From NCBI GenBank assembly GCA_028275425.1, contig JAPWUT010000123.1, positions 1 to 5,563 on the forward strand: 5,563 nt of DNA, given 5' to 3'. Shown here piece after piece: positions 1 to 5,563 of this stretch. The translations under genes and the position numbers were made by a program. Positions within the stretch are counted from its first letter, which is position 1. Every line of letters begins with the position of its first letter. This DNA is from Anaerolineae bacterium (GTDB taxonomy: Bacteria; Chloroflexota; Anaerolineae; SpSt-600). The notes under the pieces were generated by a model that worked only from the letters and a program-made list of their open reading frames with translations, did not search any database and was not told where the DNA came from.

Positions 1-2544
1 TTGGAAATTTGGGTTTAGTAAGACAATCCCTTCGCGTATCCCATTAAAGGTCGCTTCCCATTCTTCTCCGGCCTTCTTTATCTCTTGGAAAAGCAGTGCA
101 TTATTTATGGCTACAGCAGCCTGATCGGCGATGGCGCGGGCAAGGGATACTTCCATGGGGGAGAAGGTGCGGGGTTCGTTGCAGAATACGGCCAAGTTTC
201 CTAACAGTTTCCCGCGGTGGAACAGAGGAAGGTAAAGGGCCGAAGATATGCCCTCATCCATAGCAGCTCCGCGGATGTGGAGGAAAAGGGCTTCTTTGAG
301 GATGTCATTTACTATCAATGGGGGCGGGGCTTCCTCAAGCGTTGGAGGCCATATCTGGATTGATTCCAAGAGGGAGGCGAAAGCCGGAGAAAGGCCTTCG
401 CTGGCTACGCAGCGGAGCTTTTTGCCCTCATCAAAAAGGAAAACGGCACTCCGGTCTGCGTCAAGTAGCCCTATGGTTAAGCCTGTAAGCAGAGAAAGCA
501 TCCCCGGCAGGTCAAGGTAAGAGTTAAGCACTCTTATGGAGTCTTGCAAGGAAGCTAATTGGTGGTAACGGGCTTGGATTTCTTGGTAGAGGCGAGAATT
601 GTTGACGGCCATCGCCAGTTGGTTAGTTATGGCCTGGACAAGTTCCACTTCTACCGGGGAGAAGGGCCGTTTTTCCCCTTTAGCTTCAATCCCTACAGAA
701 CCGATTACGCTTTCCTGAAGGATTATAGGGGCGAGGAGGAAAGAGCGGACTCCAGCCATGAGGAGGAGGTTACGGATTGGCTCTAATAGAGGCTCAGTTT
801 CTACATCGTGAACGATGAGAGGCTTGCGGGTTTCTATGATGTGAGAAAAAGCCGGGTAAACTTTGAGGTCAAATTTTAGGCCGATTGAATCTTGAACAGG
901 GTACTCTGCTTCCACTGTGCCTTCCATCTTCTCCAAATTGAACAGGACGATGGCGCAATGGTCCACCCCCAAAGTTTCCACAATCTTAGCGGCGGTTACG
1001 TTAAGGATTCGCTTGATGTCAAAAGTTGAAGCCGCCAGGGAGGCGATTTCCTGAATTAGGACCCTACGCGTTACTTCTTGGGTGAGGTCTTGCAATTGAG
1101 CCTTGAGGCCTTGGCGGAGCTTTACGTTTTCTAAAGCCACCGAGGCTTGTTCAGCTAAAGCTACCATTAGCTCTTGCTCTTCGGGAGAGAAGCCATCTTT
1201 TTGGCTCTTGACCCCGGCTAAGAAGCCGTGAACCCTTCCGGCAGTTTGGAGAGGGGCTAAGAAGCAGCTTCCAGCTTCGGAGGGGGAAGCAATTTGAATC
1301 GGCTCCGTGGAAAGGTCAGGGATATAAATCGGTTCGCCGGTGCGAATTATGCGGCTTAGCGAGCTTGCGGGGGAAGGGCTTAGTTCCCTTCTTCCCTCAT
1401 CCTTCACTTCCACAAAGGCCTGTTTGTTTTCATCCCAGAGCCATAGGCTGCAGGAGGAAACTCGGACGATATCTCTGGCTATTTCAGCTACTGCCTGGGC
1501 TATCTTTACTTCATCGGGCAGAAGGGGCAGTTTGCGGCTGAGTTCGTAGAGGGCTTTTAAGCGTTCCCTAAGGGCCTTTTCGGCTGTTGTGCTTTTTCGG
1601 ACTTCCCGGCGTAGGGTTAGGTTCCAGGCGTAGAGGAAGAGGGAAGTGAAAAGGAGGAAAATCGCTAAGCCAGAAAGCCTTACGAGTGTAGGGGTAATTA
1701 GCGTTGTGGGGGGAATTCCTGGCTTTGTCCCAAACCATTTTTGATAAAGGGCTGCCAAAGTGCCGTTATTTTCCAGAATCTCTATGCCGGTGTTCAGGAT
1801 GGAGAGCAGCTCTTCATTCCCTTTCTTTACGGCCATGCAATAAGGGGAGGGGAAGAGAGGGTCGCCAACGGTTTTCACCTTGCCTTCCGCTCCCAATTTC
1901 CTGAGGTTGAACAAGCCTACCCACTTGTTCCCTACGAAGGCATCAACCTGGCCTTCCAAGAGCAACTGCAGCCCTTCTTCTTGAGTTCCAACGGCTACGA
2001 GGTTGATTCCCGGGAGGGCGCTCAAGTAATCGTAGGCAACATCCCCCTTTTGGACAGAAACTTTGAGGCCTTTAAGGTCATTTACTGAGGATATGCCTTG
2101 CCGGTCAGCAGGGATGAAGATAGTGGAGTAACTTTGGAGGAATGGGCGGGAGAAGCCGTAGATGGCGGCCCTCTCGGGGGTGTAACGCATCCCTTGGATT
2201 GCGTCCACTTGGCCCTCCTCCAGGGCTTTGCGGGCATCTTCCCACAACATCGGCCTAAGCTCTACCTCCATACCCAAGTTTAAAGCCAGGGAGTAGACAA
2301 GGTCCACGTTGAAGCCCTTGTATTCCCCTCCCTCCAGATACTCAAATGGGGGGAAGGAATAATCGCCAGCGATTACGACTTTGCCCTTCTGGGCGAGCCA
2401 TTCCCTTTGAGCAGGGGATAGAGCCGGCCGCTTGAGGAAGGCATAGTTGAAATAAATTCCTGCCCCTAAGAGGAGGGCCAAGATAACCCCAAGCGCCAAA
2501 AGGGTTTGCGGTTTGGATAGGATGGATTGGACTTTGCCCTTCAT
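1..2544 (-). CDS. Membrane sensor with solute-binding domain, three GAF domains and a PAS start; probable histidine kinase, partial (3' end outside window)
   Basis: The frame is open for 848 codons from ATG at 2544 to the window edge. Residues 14-32 form a membrane segment or signal anchor. Residues 54-274 match a family 3 periplasmic solute-binding domain (GDYSFPPFEY, GFNVDL, TPERAA with ligand-type Arg125, closing YQKWFG). Residues 290-307 form a second membrane helix, followed by a charged, probably coiled-coil linker (309-335). Three GAF domains follow, at about 338-475, 497-645 and 671-820; the last two show the GAF-type phrases DHCAIVLF and DADRSAVFLF. Residues 829-848 (WEATFNGIREGIVLLNPNFQ) look like the start of a PAS domain. 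The layout implies ligand sensing outside the membrane and signalling inside. A histidine kinase output is inferred from this architecture; a cyclase or phosphatase output is possible. The start is the only one available: an in-frame TAG lies at 2569-2571 and no start codon falls between. It overlaps mtnP by 4 bases and has no clear ribosome site. Its ligand is unknown. Confidence 0.88.
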   Translation of the reverse strand, partial: MKGKVQSILSKPQTLLALGVILALLLGAGIYFNYAFLKRPALSPAQREWLAQKGKVVIAGDYSFPPFEYLEGGEYKGFNVDLVYSLALNLGMEVELRPMLWEDARKALEEGQVDAIQGMRYTPERAAIYGFSRPFLQSYSTIFIPADRQGISSVNDLKGLKVSVQKGDVAYDYLSALPGINLVAVGTQEEGLQLLLEGQVDAFVGNKWVGLFNLRKLGAEGKVKTVGDPLFPSPYCMAVKKGNEELLSILNTGIEILENNGTLAALYQKWFGTKPGIPPTTLITPTLVRLSGLAIFLLFTSLFLYAWNLTLRREVRKSTTAEKALRERLKALYELSRKLPLLPDEVKIAQAVAEIARDIVRVSSCSLWLWDENKQAFVEVKDEGRRELSPSPASSLSRIIRTGEPIYIPDLSTEPIQIASPSEAGSCFLAPLQTAGRVHGFLAGVKSQKDGFSPEEQELMVALAEQASVALENVKLRQGLKAQLQDLTQEVTRRVLIQEIASLAASTFDIKRILNVTAAKIVETLGVDHCAIVLFNLEKMEGTVEAEYPVQDSIGLKFDLKVYPAFSHIIETRKPLIVHDVETEPLLEPIRNLLLMAGVRSFLLAPIILQESVIGSVGIEAKGEKRPFSPVEVELVQAITNQLAMAVNNSRLYQEIQARYHQLASLQDSIRVLNSYLDLPGMLSLLTGLTIGLLDADRSAVFLFDEGKKLRCVASEGLSPAFASLLESIQIWPPTLEEAPPPLIVNDILKEALFLHIRGAAMDEGISSALYLPLFHRGKLLGNLAVFCNEPRTFSPMEVSLARAIADQAAVAINNALLFQEIKKAGEEWEATFNGIREGIVLLNPNFQ
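2541..2544 (-). promoter_or_regulatory. ATGA stop/start overlap coupling mtnP and the sensor gene
   Basis: The TGA of mtnP (2541-2543) and the ATG of the sensor (2542-2544) overlap as ATGA. The preceding 25 bases lack a GGAGG-like site, unlike the three upstream genes. This suggests termination-reinitiation, with the sensor made at a lower level than the enzymes. Confidence 0.8.
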
Positions 2545-3407
2545 GAGATGTATTTGCCTATGAGCAAGCTAAGCTTTTCCTTTAGCTCTTTGGGGATTAG
2601 GTCCCTCTGAGTGACTATGGCATCGGCCAGGGCACGGGAGCAGGCACAAGTCCGCTCTTCGGGGATAGTGGGGATAAGGTAACGGAGGGCTTCTTGTGCT
2701 ACCTTTACGTTGGCCTCAAGGTTTCTTATCACCATTTCCGCCGTAACCGGCTCCTCAGTCTCGTGCCAGACGTCGTAATCGGTGACGTGGGCCATGGCCG
2801 CGTAGCAGATTTCGGCTTCTCTGGCCAGTTGGGCTTCCGGAGAAGCGGTCATGCCGATTATATCAACTCCCCATTGGCGGTATATTCGGGATTCACCTTT
2901 CGTGGAGAAGCGAGGCCCTTCAATGGTGATGAAGGTTCCACCTTTGTGGACTCTGGCTCCAGTCTTCTTCACTGCTTGGTAGACAAGCTCGGAAAGCTCT
3001 GGGCAGAAAGGTTCGGCAAAGGAGATGTGGACTACAAGCCCGTCCCCGAAGAAGGAATAAGCCCTTTTGCCTTTTGTGTGGTCAAAAAGTTGGTCCGGAA
3101 TAACTATGTCTCTGGGGGCAATTTCCTCTTTCATTGAGCCGCAGGCGCTTACGGCTATAATCCTCTCAACTCCGAGGGATTTCAAGGCCCAGATGTTAGC
3201 TCTGTAGTTGATTTCGCTGGGCATTATGCGGTGGCCGCGGCCATGCCTGGGCAGGAAAGCAACCCTTCTACCTTCCAATGTGCCTATGACTATGACATCC
3301 GAGGGCTCACCGAACGGGGTTGAAATTTTCACCTCTTTTATGTCGGTTAGCCCTTCCATCTGGTAGAGGCCGCTTCCCCCAATTATCCCTATTTTGACCT
3401 TCTCCAT
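2541..3407 (-). CDS. mtnP: S-methyl-5'-thioadenosine phosphorylase
   Basis: This 288-residue cytoplasmic enzyme of the PNP/MTAP family (the trimeric type) cleaves methylthioadenosine with phosphate to adenine and 5-methylthioribose-1-phosphate, the first step of methionine salvage. Visible motifs are the phosphate loop GGSGLY (10-15), RHGRGHR (54-60), SACGSM (87-92), a purine-site stretch GTFITIEGPRFS (157-168), GMTASPEAQLARE (185-197) and TDYDVWH (209-215). Asp210 and Asp212 match the two aspartates that mark adenine specificity in human MTAP (Asp220, Asp222); 6-oxopurine phosphorylases have Asn there. Arg54, His55, Met186 and Thr187 also fall where the human active-site residues are expected. 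A CxC pair at Cys254/Cys256, with Cys135 and Cys201, resembles the cysteine pattern of disulfide-stabilised thermophile MTAPs. Length is normal for the family. It starts 15 bases after gcvPA with GGAGGT 5 bases before ATG. A broader nucleoside phosphorylase activity cannot be excluded. Confidence 0.95.
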   Translation of the reverse strand: MEKVKIGIIGGSGLYQMEGLTDIKEVKISTPFGEPSDVIVIGTLEGRRVAFLPRHGRGHRIMPSEINYRANIWALKSLGVERIIAVSACGSMKEEIAPRDIVIPDQLFDHTKGKRAYSFFGDGLVVHISFAEPFCPELSELVYQAVKKTGARVHKGGTFITIEGPRFSTKGESRIYRQWGVDIIGMTASPEAQLAREAEICYAAMAHVTDYDVWHETEEPVTAEMVIRNLEANVKVAQEALRYLIPTIPEERTCACSRALADAIVTQRDLIPKELKEKLSLLIGKYIS

Positions 3408-3412
3408 AGTGC

Positions 3413-3418
3413 ACCTCC
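3413..3418 (-). promoter_or_regulatory. Ribosome binding site of mtnP
   Basis: GGAGGT lies in the 15-base gap between gcvPA and mtnP and ends 5 bases before the mtnP ATG. No terminator or promoter fits in this gap, so mtnP is read from the gcv transcript unless an internal promoter lies within gcvPA. Confidence 0.88.
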
Positions 3419-3422
3419 GAGC

Positions 3423-4766
3423 TCATTTCATTTCGGCTAAGAGTTCAGCCAGTTTGTCTATTTCCTCCTTGGTGTTGAGTTCGGTCACGCACAAGAGCAT
3501 GCAATCCTTGAGGTGGGGGTAATCCCGGCCCAAGTCGTATCCTCCGATGATTTTGTGCTGGAGCAGCCGGCGGTTTATCTCCTGTGGTGGGAGAGGGCAA
3601 CGGACTACGAACTCTTTGAAGAAAGGCTTTTTATTGATGATTTCGTAGCCGGGGATTTCTCCTATGCGCTTGGCAGCGTAATGGGCTTTGTGATAGCACA
3701 GCTCGGCCACTTTCCTCAGGCCCTCCTTGCCCATGACTGCAAGGTAGACTCCGGCAGCCAGGGCGCAGAGAGCCTGGTTGGTGCAGATGTTGGAGGTAGC
3801 TTTCTCCCGGCGTATGTGCTGTTCCCGGGCCGAGAGGGTTAGGACGAATCCTCGCTTTCCTTCAGCGTCCACCGTTTCCCCTACCAGGCGTCCTGGCATC
3901 CTGTGGACGTACTCCATTTTAGTGGCGAATATCCCCAGGTATGGGCCGCCAAAAGCAACAGGGTTGCCCAGAGGTTGCCCTTCCCCTACTACGATATCGG
4001 CTCCGTATTGCCCTGGGGGTTTGAAGAGCCCTAAGGAAATCGGGTCAACTACTACCACGAATATGGCTCCAGCGGCGTGGATTTTATCGGCCAGGCCTTC
4101 TACCGGCTCCAGTTCCCCGAAGAAGTTGGGGTTCTGGATTATGAAGCAGATTGTGTCCTGGTCCAGGAGGCCTAATAAGTCCTGGATGTCGGCTTCAGGG
4201 TTTTCATCTCCTACCACGTTTATGTCCATGCCCCGGACATATGTGCGCAGGACTTGGCGGTATTCGGGGTGGACGGCAGGGGAAACGATTACTTTGTGGC
4301 GCTTTCGGCGGTGGATGTTGTAGGCCATGAGGGCTGCTTCGGCCATAGAGGTAGCGCCATCGTAGTGGGAAGCGTTGGCCACTTCCATCCCCGTAAGCTG
4401 GCAAACCATGGTCTGGTATTCAAAGATGCTCTGAAGGGTGCCCTGGCTTATCTCCGGTTGGTAAGGGGTATAAGCGGTGTAGAATTCGCCTCGGCTTAGG
4501 ACGTATTTAACCACACTGGGGACAAAGTGGTTGTAGGCTCCTGCTCCCAGGAAGCAGGTATAATGGTCAAGGTCAGCATTCATTTCGGCCATTTGGCGGA
4601 TTTCCCGCAGGATTTCGGCCTCCGATAGGGGTTCAGGCAGGTTAAATTTCACGTATCGGACTTCGGGGGGGATATCGGAAAAAAGCTCTTCAATTTTTTC
4701 CACCCCTATGGCCCGGAGCATTTCTTCGCGGTCTTTATCGGTAGAGGGGATAAAGGGGCTTTCCAT
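3423..4766 (-). CDS. gcvPA: Glycine dehydrogenase (decarboxylating) subunit 1 (P-protein, N-terminal half)
   Basis: This 447-residue cytoplasmic protein is the alpha subunit of the split glycine decarboxylase (P-protein). With GcvPB it decarboxylates glycine and passes the aminomethyl group to the lipoyl arm of GcvH. The length is typical of a free-standing GcvPA. Family motifs are present in order: FLGAGAYNH (72-80), YTPYQPEISQG (99-109), DGATSMAEAA (136-145), GEGQPLGNPVAFGGP (261-275) and the GRLVGETVDAEGKRGF to SNICTNQAL region (292-332). In this family the lysine that binds pyridoxal phosphate lies in GcvPB, so this subunit alone is not expected to be active. No gcvPB follows within the window; mtnP comes next. 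The ATG shares one base with the gcvH stop (TAATG), and its GGAGGT site lies inside the last codons of gcvH, implying coupled translation. I see no frameshift or missing motif. Confidence 0.96.
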   Translation of the reverse strand: MESPFIPSTDKDREEMLRAIGVEKIEELFSDIPPEVRYVKFNLPEPLSEAEILREIRQMAEMNADLDHYTCFLGAGAYNHFVPSVVKYVLSRGEFYTAYTPYQPEISQGTLQSIFEYQTMVCQLTGMEVANASHYDGATSMAEAALMAYNIHRRKRHKVIVSPAVHPEYRQVLRTYVRGMDINVVGDENPEADIQDLLGLLDQDTICFIIQNPNFFGELEPVEGLADKIHAAGAIFVVVVDPISLGLFKPPGQYGADIVVGEGQPLGNPVAFGGPYLGIFATKMEYVHRMPGRLVGETVDAEGKRGFVLTLSAREQHIRREKATSNICTNQALCALAAGVYLAVMGKEGLRKVAELCYHKAHYAAKRIGEIPGYEIINKKPFFKEFVVRCPLPPQEINRRLLQHKIIGGYDLGRDYPHLKDCMLLCVTELNTKEEIDKLAELLAEMK

Positions 4767-5167
4767 TAGTGACCTCCCTTGGCCTCTTCTTCGGCCACGA
4801 ATTTCTCATATTCTTCGGGGGTCATTAGGGAATCCCACTCGGAGGGGTTGGTTGGGCGGAAGCGGACGAGCCATCCTTCCCCGTATGGGTCTTTGTTGAC
4901 AAGCTCTGGTGAGGTAGTGAGGGCTTGGTTTACGGCGGTGATTTGGCCACTCATGGGCATGTAGCAATCGGCAGCAGCTTTTACGGATTCAACTACGGCG
5001 AAAGCATCGCCTTGGGAGAAGCTTTCGCCTACTTCCGGCAATTCTACATAAACCACATCCGAAAGTTGAGCCTGGGCGTAGTCGGTTATCCCACAAGTGG
5101 CTTCGGTGCCGTTGAGTCTTACCCATTCGTGGGTTTTGGTATAGCGGGCTTTGGGATCCAGCTTCAT
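4766..5167 (-). CDS. gcvH: Glycine cleavage system H protein (lipoyl carrier)
   Basis: This small cytoplasmic protein (133 residues, normal for the family) carries the aminomethyl group from the P-protein to the T-protein on a swinging lipoyl arm, and is then reoxidised by dihydrolipoamide dehydrogenase. The N-terminal YTKTHEWVRL (9-18), GITDYAQAQLSDVVYVELPE (26-45) and the lipoylation motif VVESVKAAAD (58-67), with Lys63 as the expected lipoyl-lysine, are diagnostic. The C-terminal part NKDPYGEGWLVR (95-106) is also typical. The start is supported by GGAGGT 5 bases upstream and by a promoter about 40 bases before the ATG. It is the first gene of the operon. H-proteins are sometimes borrowed for other lipoyl-relay jobs, but the adjacent gcvPA argues for the standard role. 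Confidence 0.97.
   Translation of the reverse strand: MKLDPKARYTKTHEWVRLNGTEATCGITDYAQAQLSDVVYVELPEVGESFSQGDAFAVVESVKAAADCYMPMSGQITAVNQALTTSPELVNKDPYGEGWLVRFRPTNPSEWDSLMTPEEYEKFVAEEEAKGGH
4772..4777 (-). promoter_or_regulatory. Ribosome binding site of gcvPA, inside the gcvH coding end
   Basis: GGAGGT ends 5 bases before the gcvPA ATG and encodes part of the Gly-Gly at the end of GcvH. With the TAATG stop/start overlap at 4764-4768 it places gcvPA initiation under ribosomes finishing gcvH, which should keep the two subunits in step. Confidence 0.88.
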
Positions 5168-5172
5168 CGCTT

Positions 5173-5178
5173 ACCTCC
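5173..5178 (-). promoter_or_regulatory. Ribosome binding site of gcvH
   Basis: GGAGGT on the minus strand ends 5 bases before the ATG at 5167. It fixes that ATG as the start and matches the sites of the next two genes in both sequence and spacing. Confidence 0.9.
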
Positions 5179-5203
5179 AAAGCAGGGTTTAGTTTCCTTA
5201 CCC

Positions 5204-5232
5204 ATTTTACCATTTAAGGTTTTTTGTGCCAA
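5204..5232 (-). promoter_or_regulatory. Sigma-70-type promoter of the gcvH-gcvPA-mtnP-sensor operon
   Basis: Read on the minus strand, TTGGCA (5227-5232) is followed after exactly 17 bases by TAAAAT (5204-5209), with TGG just before the -10 giving an extended -10. This is close to the housekeeping bacterial consensus. Transcription should start near 5196-5198, leaving a leader of about 30 bases before the gcvH ATG. Such a leader is too short to hold a glycine riboswitch. The call rests on sequence match and position only. Confidence 0.75.
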
Positions 5233-5248
5233 ATTTTCACGCTGACCG

Positions 5249-5275
5249 AGGGGTGCTTGTGCTCCCTGGGCCCCT
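5249..5275. repeat. Degenerate end fragment of a further repeat copy
   Basis: The stretch around GCTTGTGCTCCCTGGG (5255-5270), followed by GTTTGCCC, resembles the end of copy 1, GCTTCGCCCCCCTGG (5407-5421) followed by GTTTGCCC. It suggests an eroded earlier unit ending about 20 bases upstream of the operon's -35 box. Confidence 0.5.
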
Positions 5276-5286
5276 GTTTGCCCCCC

Positions 5287-5309
5287 CGTTGGCTTAGGGT
5301 TCGCCAGCG
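5287..5309. repeat. 7-bp hairpin near the start of repeat copy 1, conserved in copy 2
   Basis: CGTTGGC (5287-5293) and GCCAGCG (5303-5309) pair, with one G-T wobble, around a 9-base loop. Copy 2 has the same arms at 5442-5448 and 5458-5464. The two substitutions between the copies in this segment both fall in the loop, which hints that the stem matters. Confidence 0.6.
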
Positions 5310-5370
5310 TTTTGGGTCCCACTCGTGGCGGGTTTGCTAATGTGGGTTACTCGCCCCTTCTTTTGAATTT

Positions 5371-5389
5371 GTGGGGGGACACCCCCCAC
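5371..5389. repeat. Perfect 8-bp hairpin within repeat copy 1
   Basis: GTGGGGGG (5371-5378) and CCCCCCAC (5382-5389) are exact inverted repeats around a 3-base loop, ACA. Copy 2 keeps a shorter version (TGGGGG at 5527-5532 with CCCCCA at 5538-5543). No T-run follows on either strand, so it is not a standard intrinsic terminator. Confidence 0.8.
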
Positions 5390-5398
5390 GACCCCCCG

Positions 5399-5421
5399 CC
5401 ATGGGGGCTTCGCCCCCCTGG
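5399..5421. repeat. 10-bp-arm hairpin with TTC loop at the end of repeat copy 1
   Basis: CCATGGGGGC (5399-5408) and GCCCCCCTGG (5412-5421) pair with a single mismatch around TTC. In copy 2 the left arm reads CCAGGGGGGC, which would restore perfect pairing if the missing right arm is the same. No T-tract follows. Confidence 0.8.
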
Positions 5422-5563
5422 ATCCCCCGTTTGCCCACCCCCGTTGGCTTTGGGTTTGCCAGCGTTTTGGGCCCCACCCGTGGCGGGATTGCCAGAGCGG
5501 GCTGTTCGCCCCTAATTTTGGTTTTGTGGGGGGACATCCCCCATACCCCCCGCCAGGGGGGCT

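Larger units (their letters stand above)
5276..5563. repeat. Imperfect tandem repeat, ~155-base unit, nearly two copies
   Basis: Copy 1 runs from about 5276 to 5428 and copy 2 from 5429 to the window end, where it is cut off. Matching blocks are offset by 153-155 bases: GTTGGCTT at 5288 and 5443, GCCAGCGTTTTGGG at 5303 and 5458, GTGGGGGGACA at 5371 and 5526. By eye, roughly four in five bases of the core agree. No convincing gene lies here; short open frames in both directions are low-complexity Pro/Gly products of the repeat. No transposase or terminal target duplication is visible. Confidence 0.85.

Noticed and set aside
248..2283. Several plus-strand frames of 61-115 codons opposite the sensor gene
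   Set aside because: The minus strand is open for 848 codons with continuous solute-binding, GAF and PAS sequence, so these are antisense shadows.
1..2544. GAF domains as phytochrome-type light sensors
   Set aside because: I saw no clear chromophore-binding cysteine motif in any of the three domains, so light sensing is unsupported.
2694..3137. Plus-strand open frame of 147 codons opposite mtnP
   Set aside because: The minus-strand reading is a clear MTA phosphorylase; the opposite frame has no family resemblance.
3513..4323. Plus-strand open frames of 109 and 181 codons opposite gcvPA
   Set aside because: They mirror a full-length, motif-complete gcvPA, show no recognisable domains and lack ribosome sites.
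5371..5421. Hairpins as an intrinsic terminator
   Set aside because: The stems are strong, but no T-run follows on either strand.
5312..5537. Short Pro/Gly-rich open frames on both strands over the repeats
   Set aside because: They arise from G/C runs of the tandem repeat, lack ribosome sites and have no protein-like composition.
5276..5563. CRISPR array
   Set aside because: The units are ~155 bases and diverged throughout, with no short repeat/unique spacer alternation.

Overview
The window reads as one leftward (minus-strand) bacterial operon preceded by a G/C-rich repeat region. Transcription order, right to left, is: a promoter near 5204-5232, gcvH (glycine cleavage H protein), gcvPA (glycine decarboxylase subunit 1), mtnP (S-methyl-5'-thioadenosine phosphorylase), and a large sensor protein that starts at 2544, stays open for 848 codons and runs off the left edge. 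No plus-strand gene is supported. No tRNA, rRNA, CRISPR array or insertion sequence was seen.

The genes are tightly packed. gcvH and gcvPA share one base (TAATG), gcvPA and mtnP are 15 bases apart, and mtnP and the sensor share four bases (ATGA). gcvH, gcvPA and mtnP each have the same GGAGGT ribosome site exactly 5 bases before ATG. The sensor has none, so it probably depends on mtnP translation.

GcvH and GcvPA belong to the glycine cleavage system, which turns glycine into CO2, ammonia and methylene-tetrahydrofolate. Neither gcvT nor gcvPB is in the window, and mtnP sits where gcvPB often follows gcvPA. MtnP recycles methylthioadenosine, a by-product of polyamine synthesis and S-adenosylmethionine use. 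The sensor has an extracytoplasmic solute-binding domain, a second membrane segment, three GAF domains and the start of a PAS domain. It is most likely the front part of a histidine kinase, but the output domain lies outside the window.

The rightmost 310 or so bases hold no gene. They carry nearly two copies of an imperfect ~155-base tandem repeat rich in short hairpins and G/C runs, with a degenerate fragment reaching almost to the promoter.

Gene style (split GcvP, GGAGGT sites, a sigma-70-like promoter, a multi-GAF sensor, a bacterial-type MTA phosphorylase) points to a bacterium, possibly Chloroflexota (Anaerolineae-like) or another thermophile-related lineage. This placement rests on general resemblance only and is low confidence.
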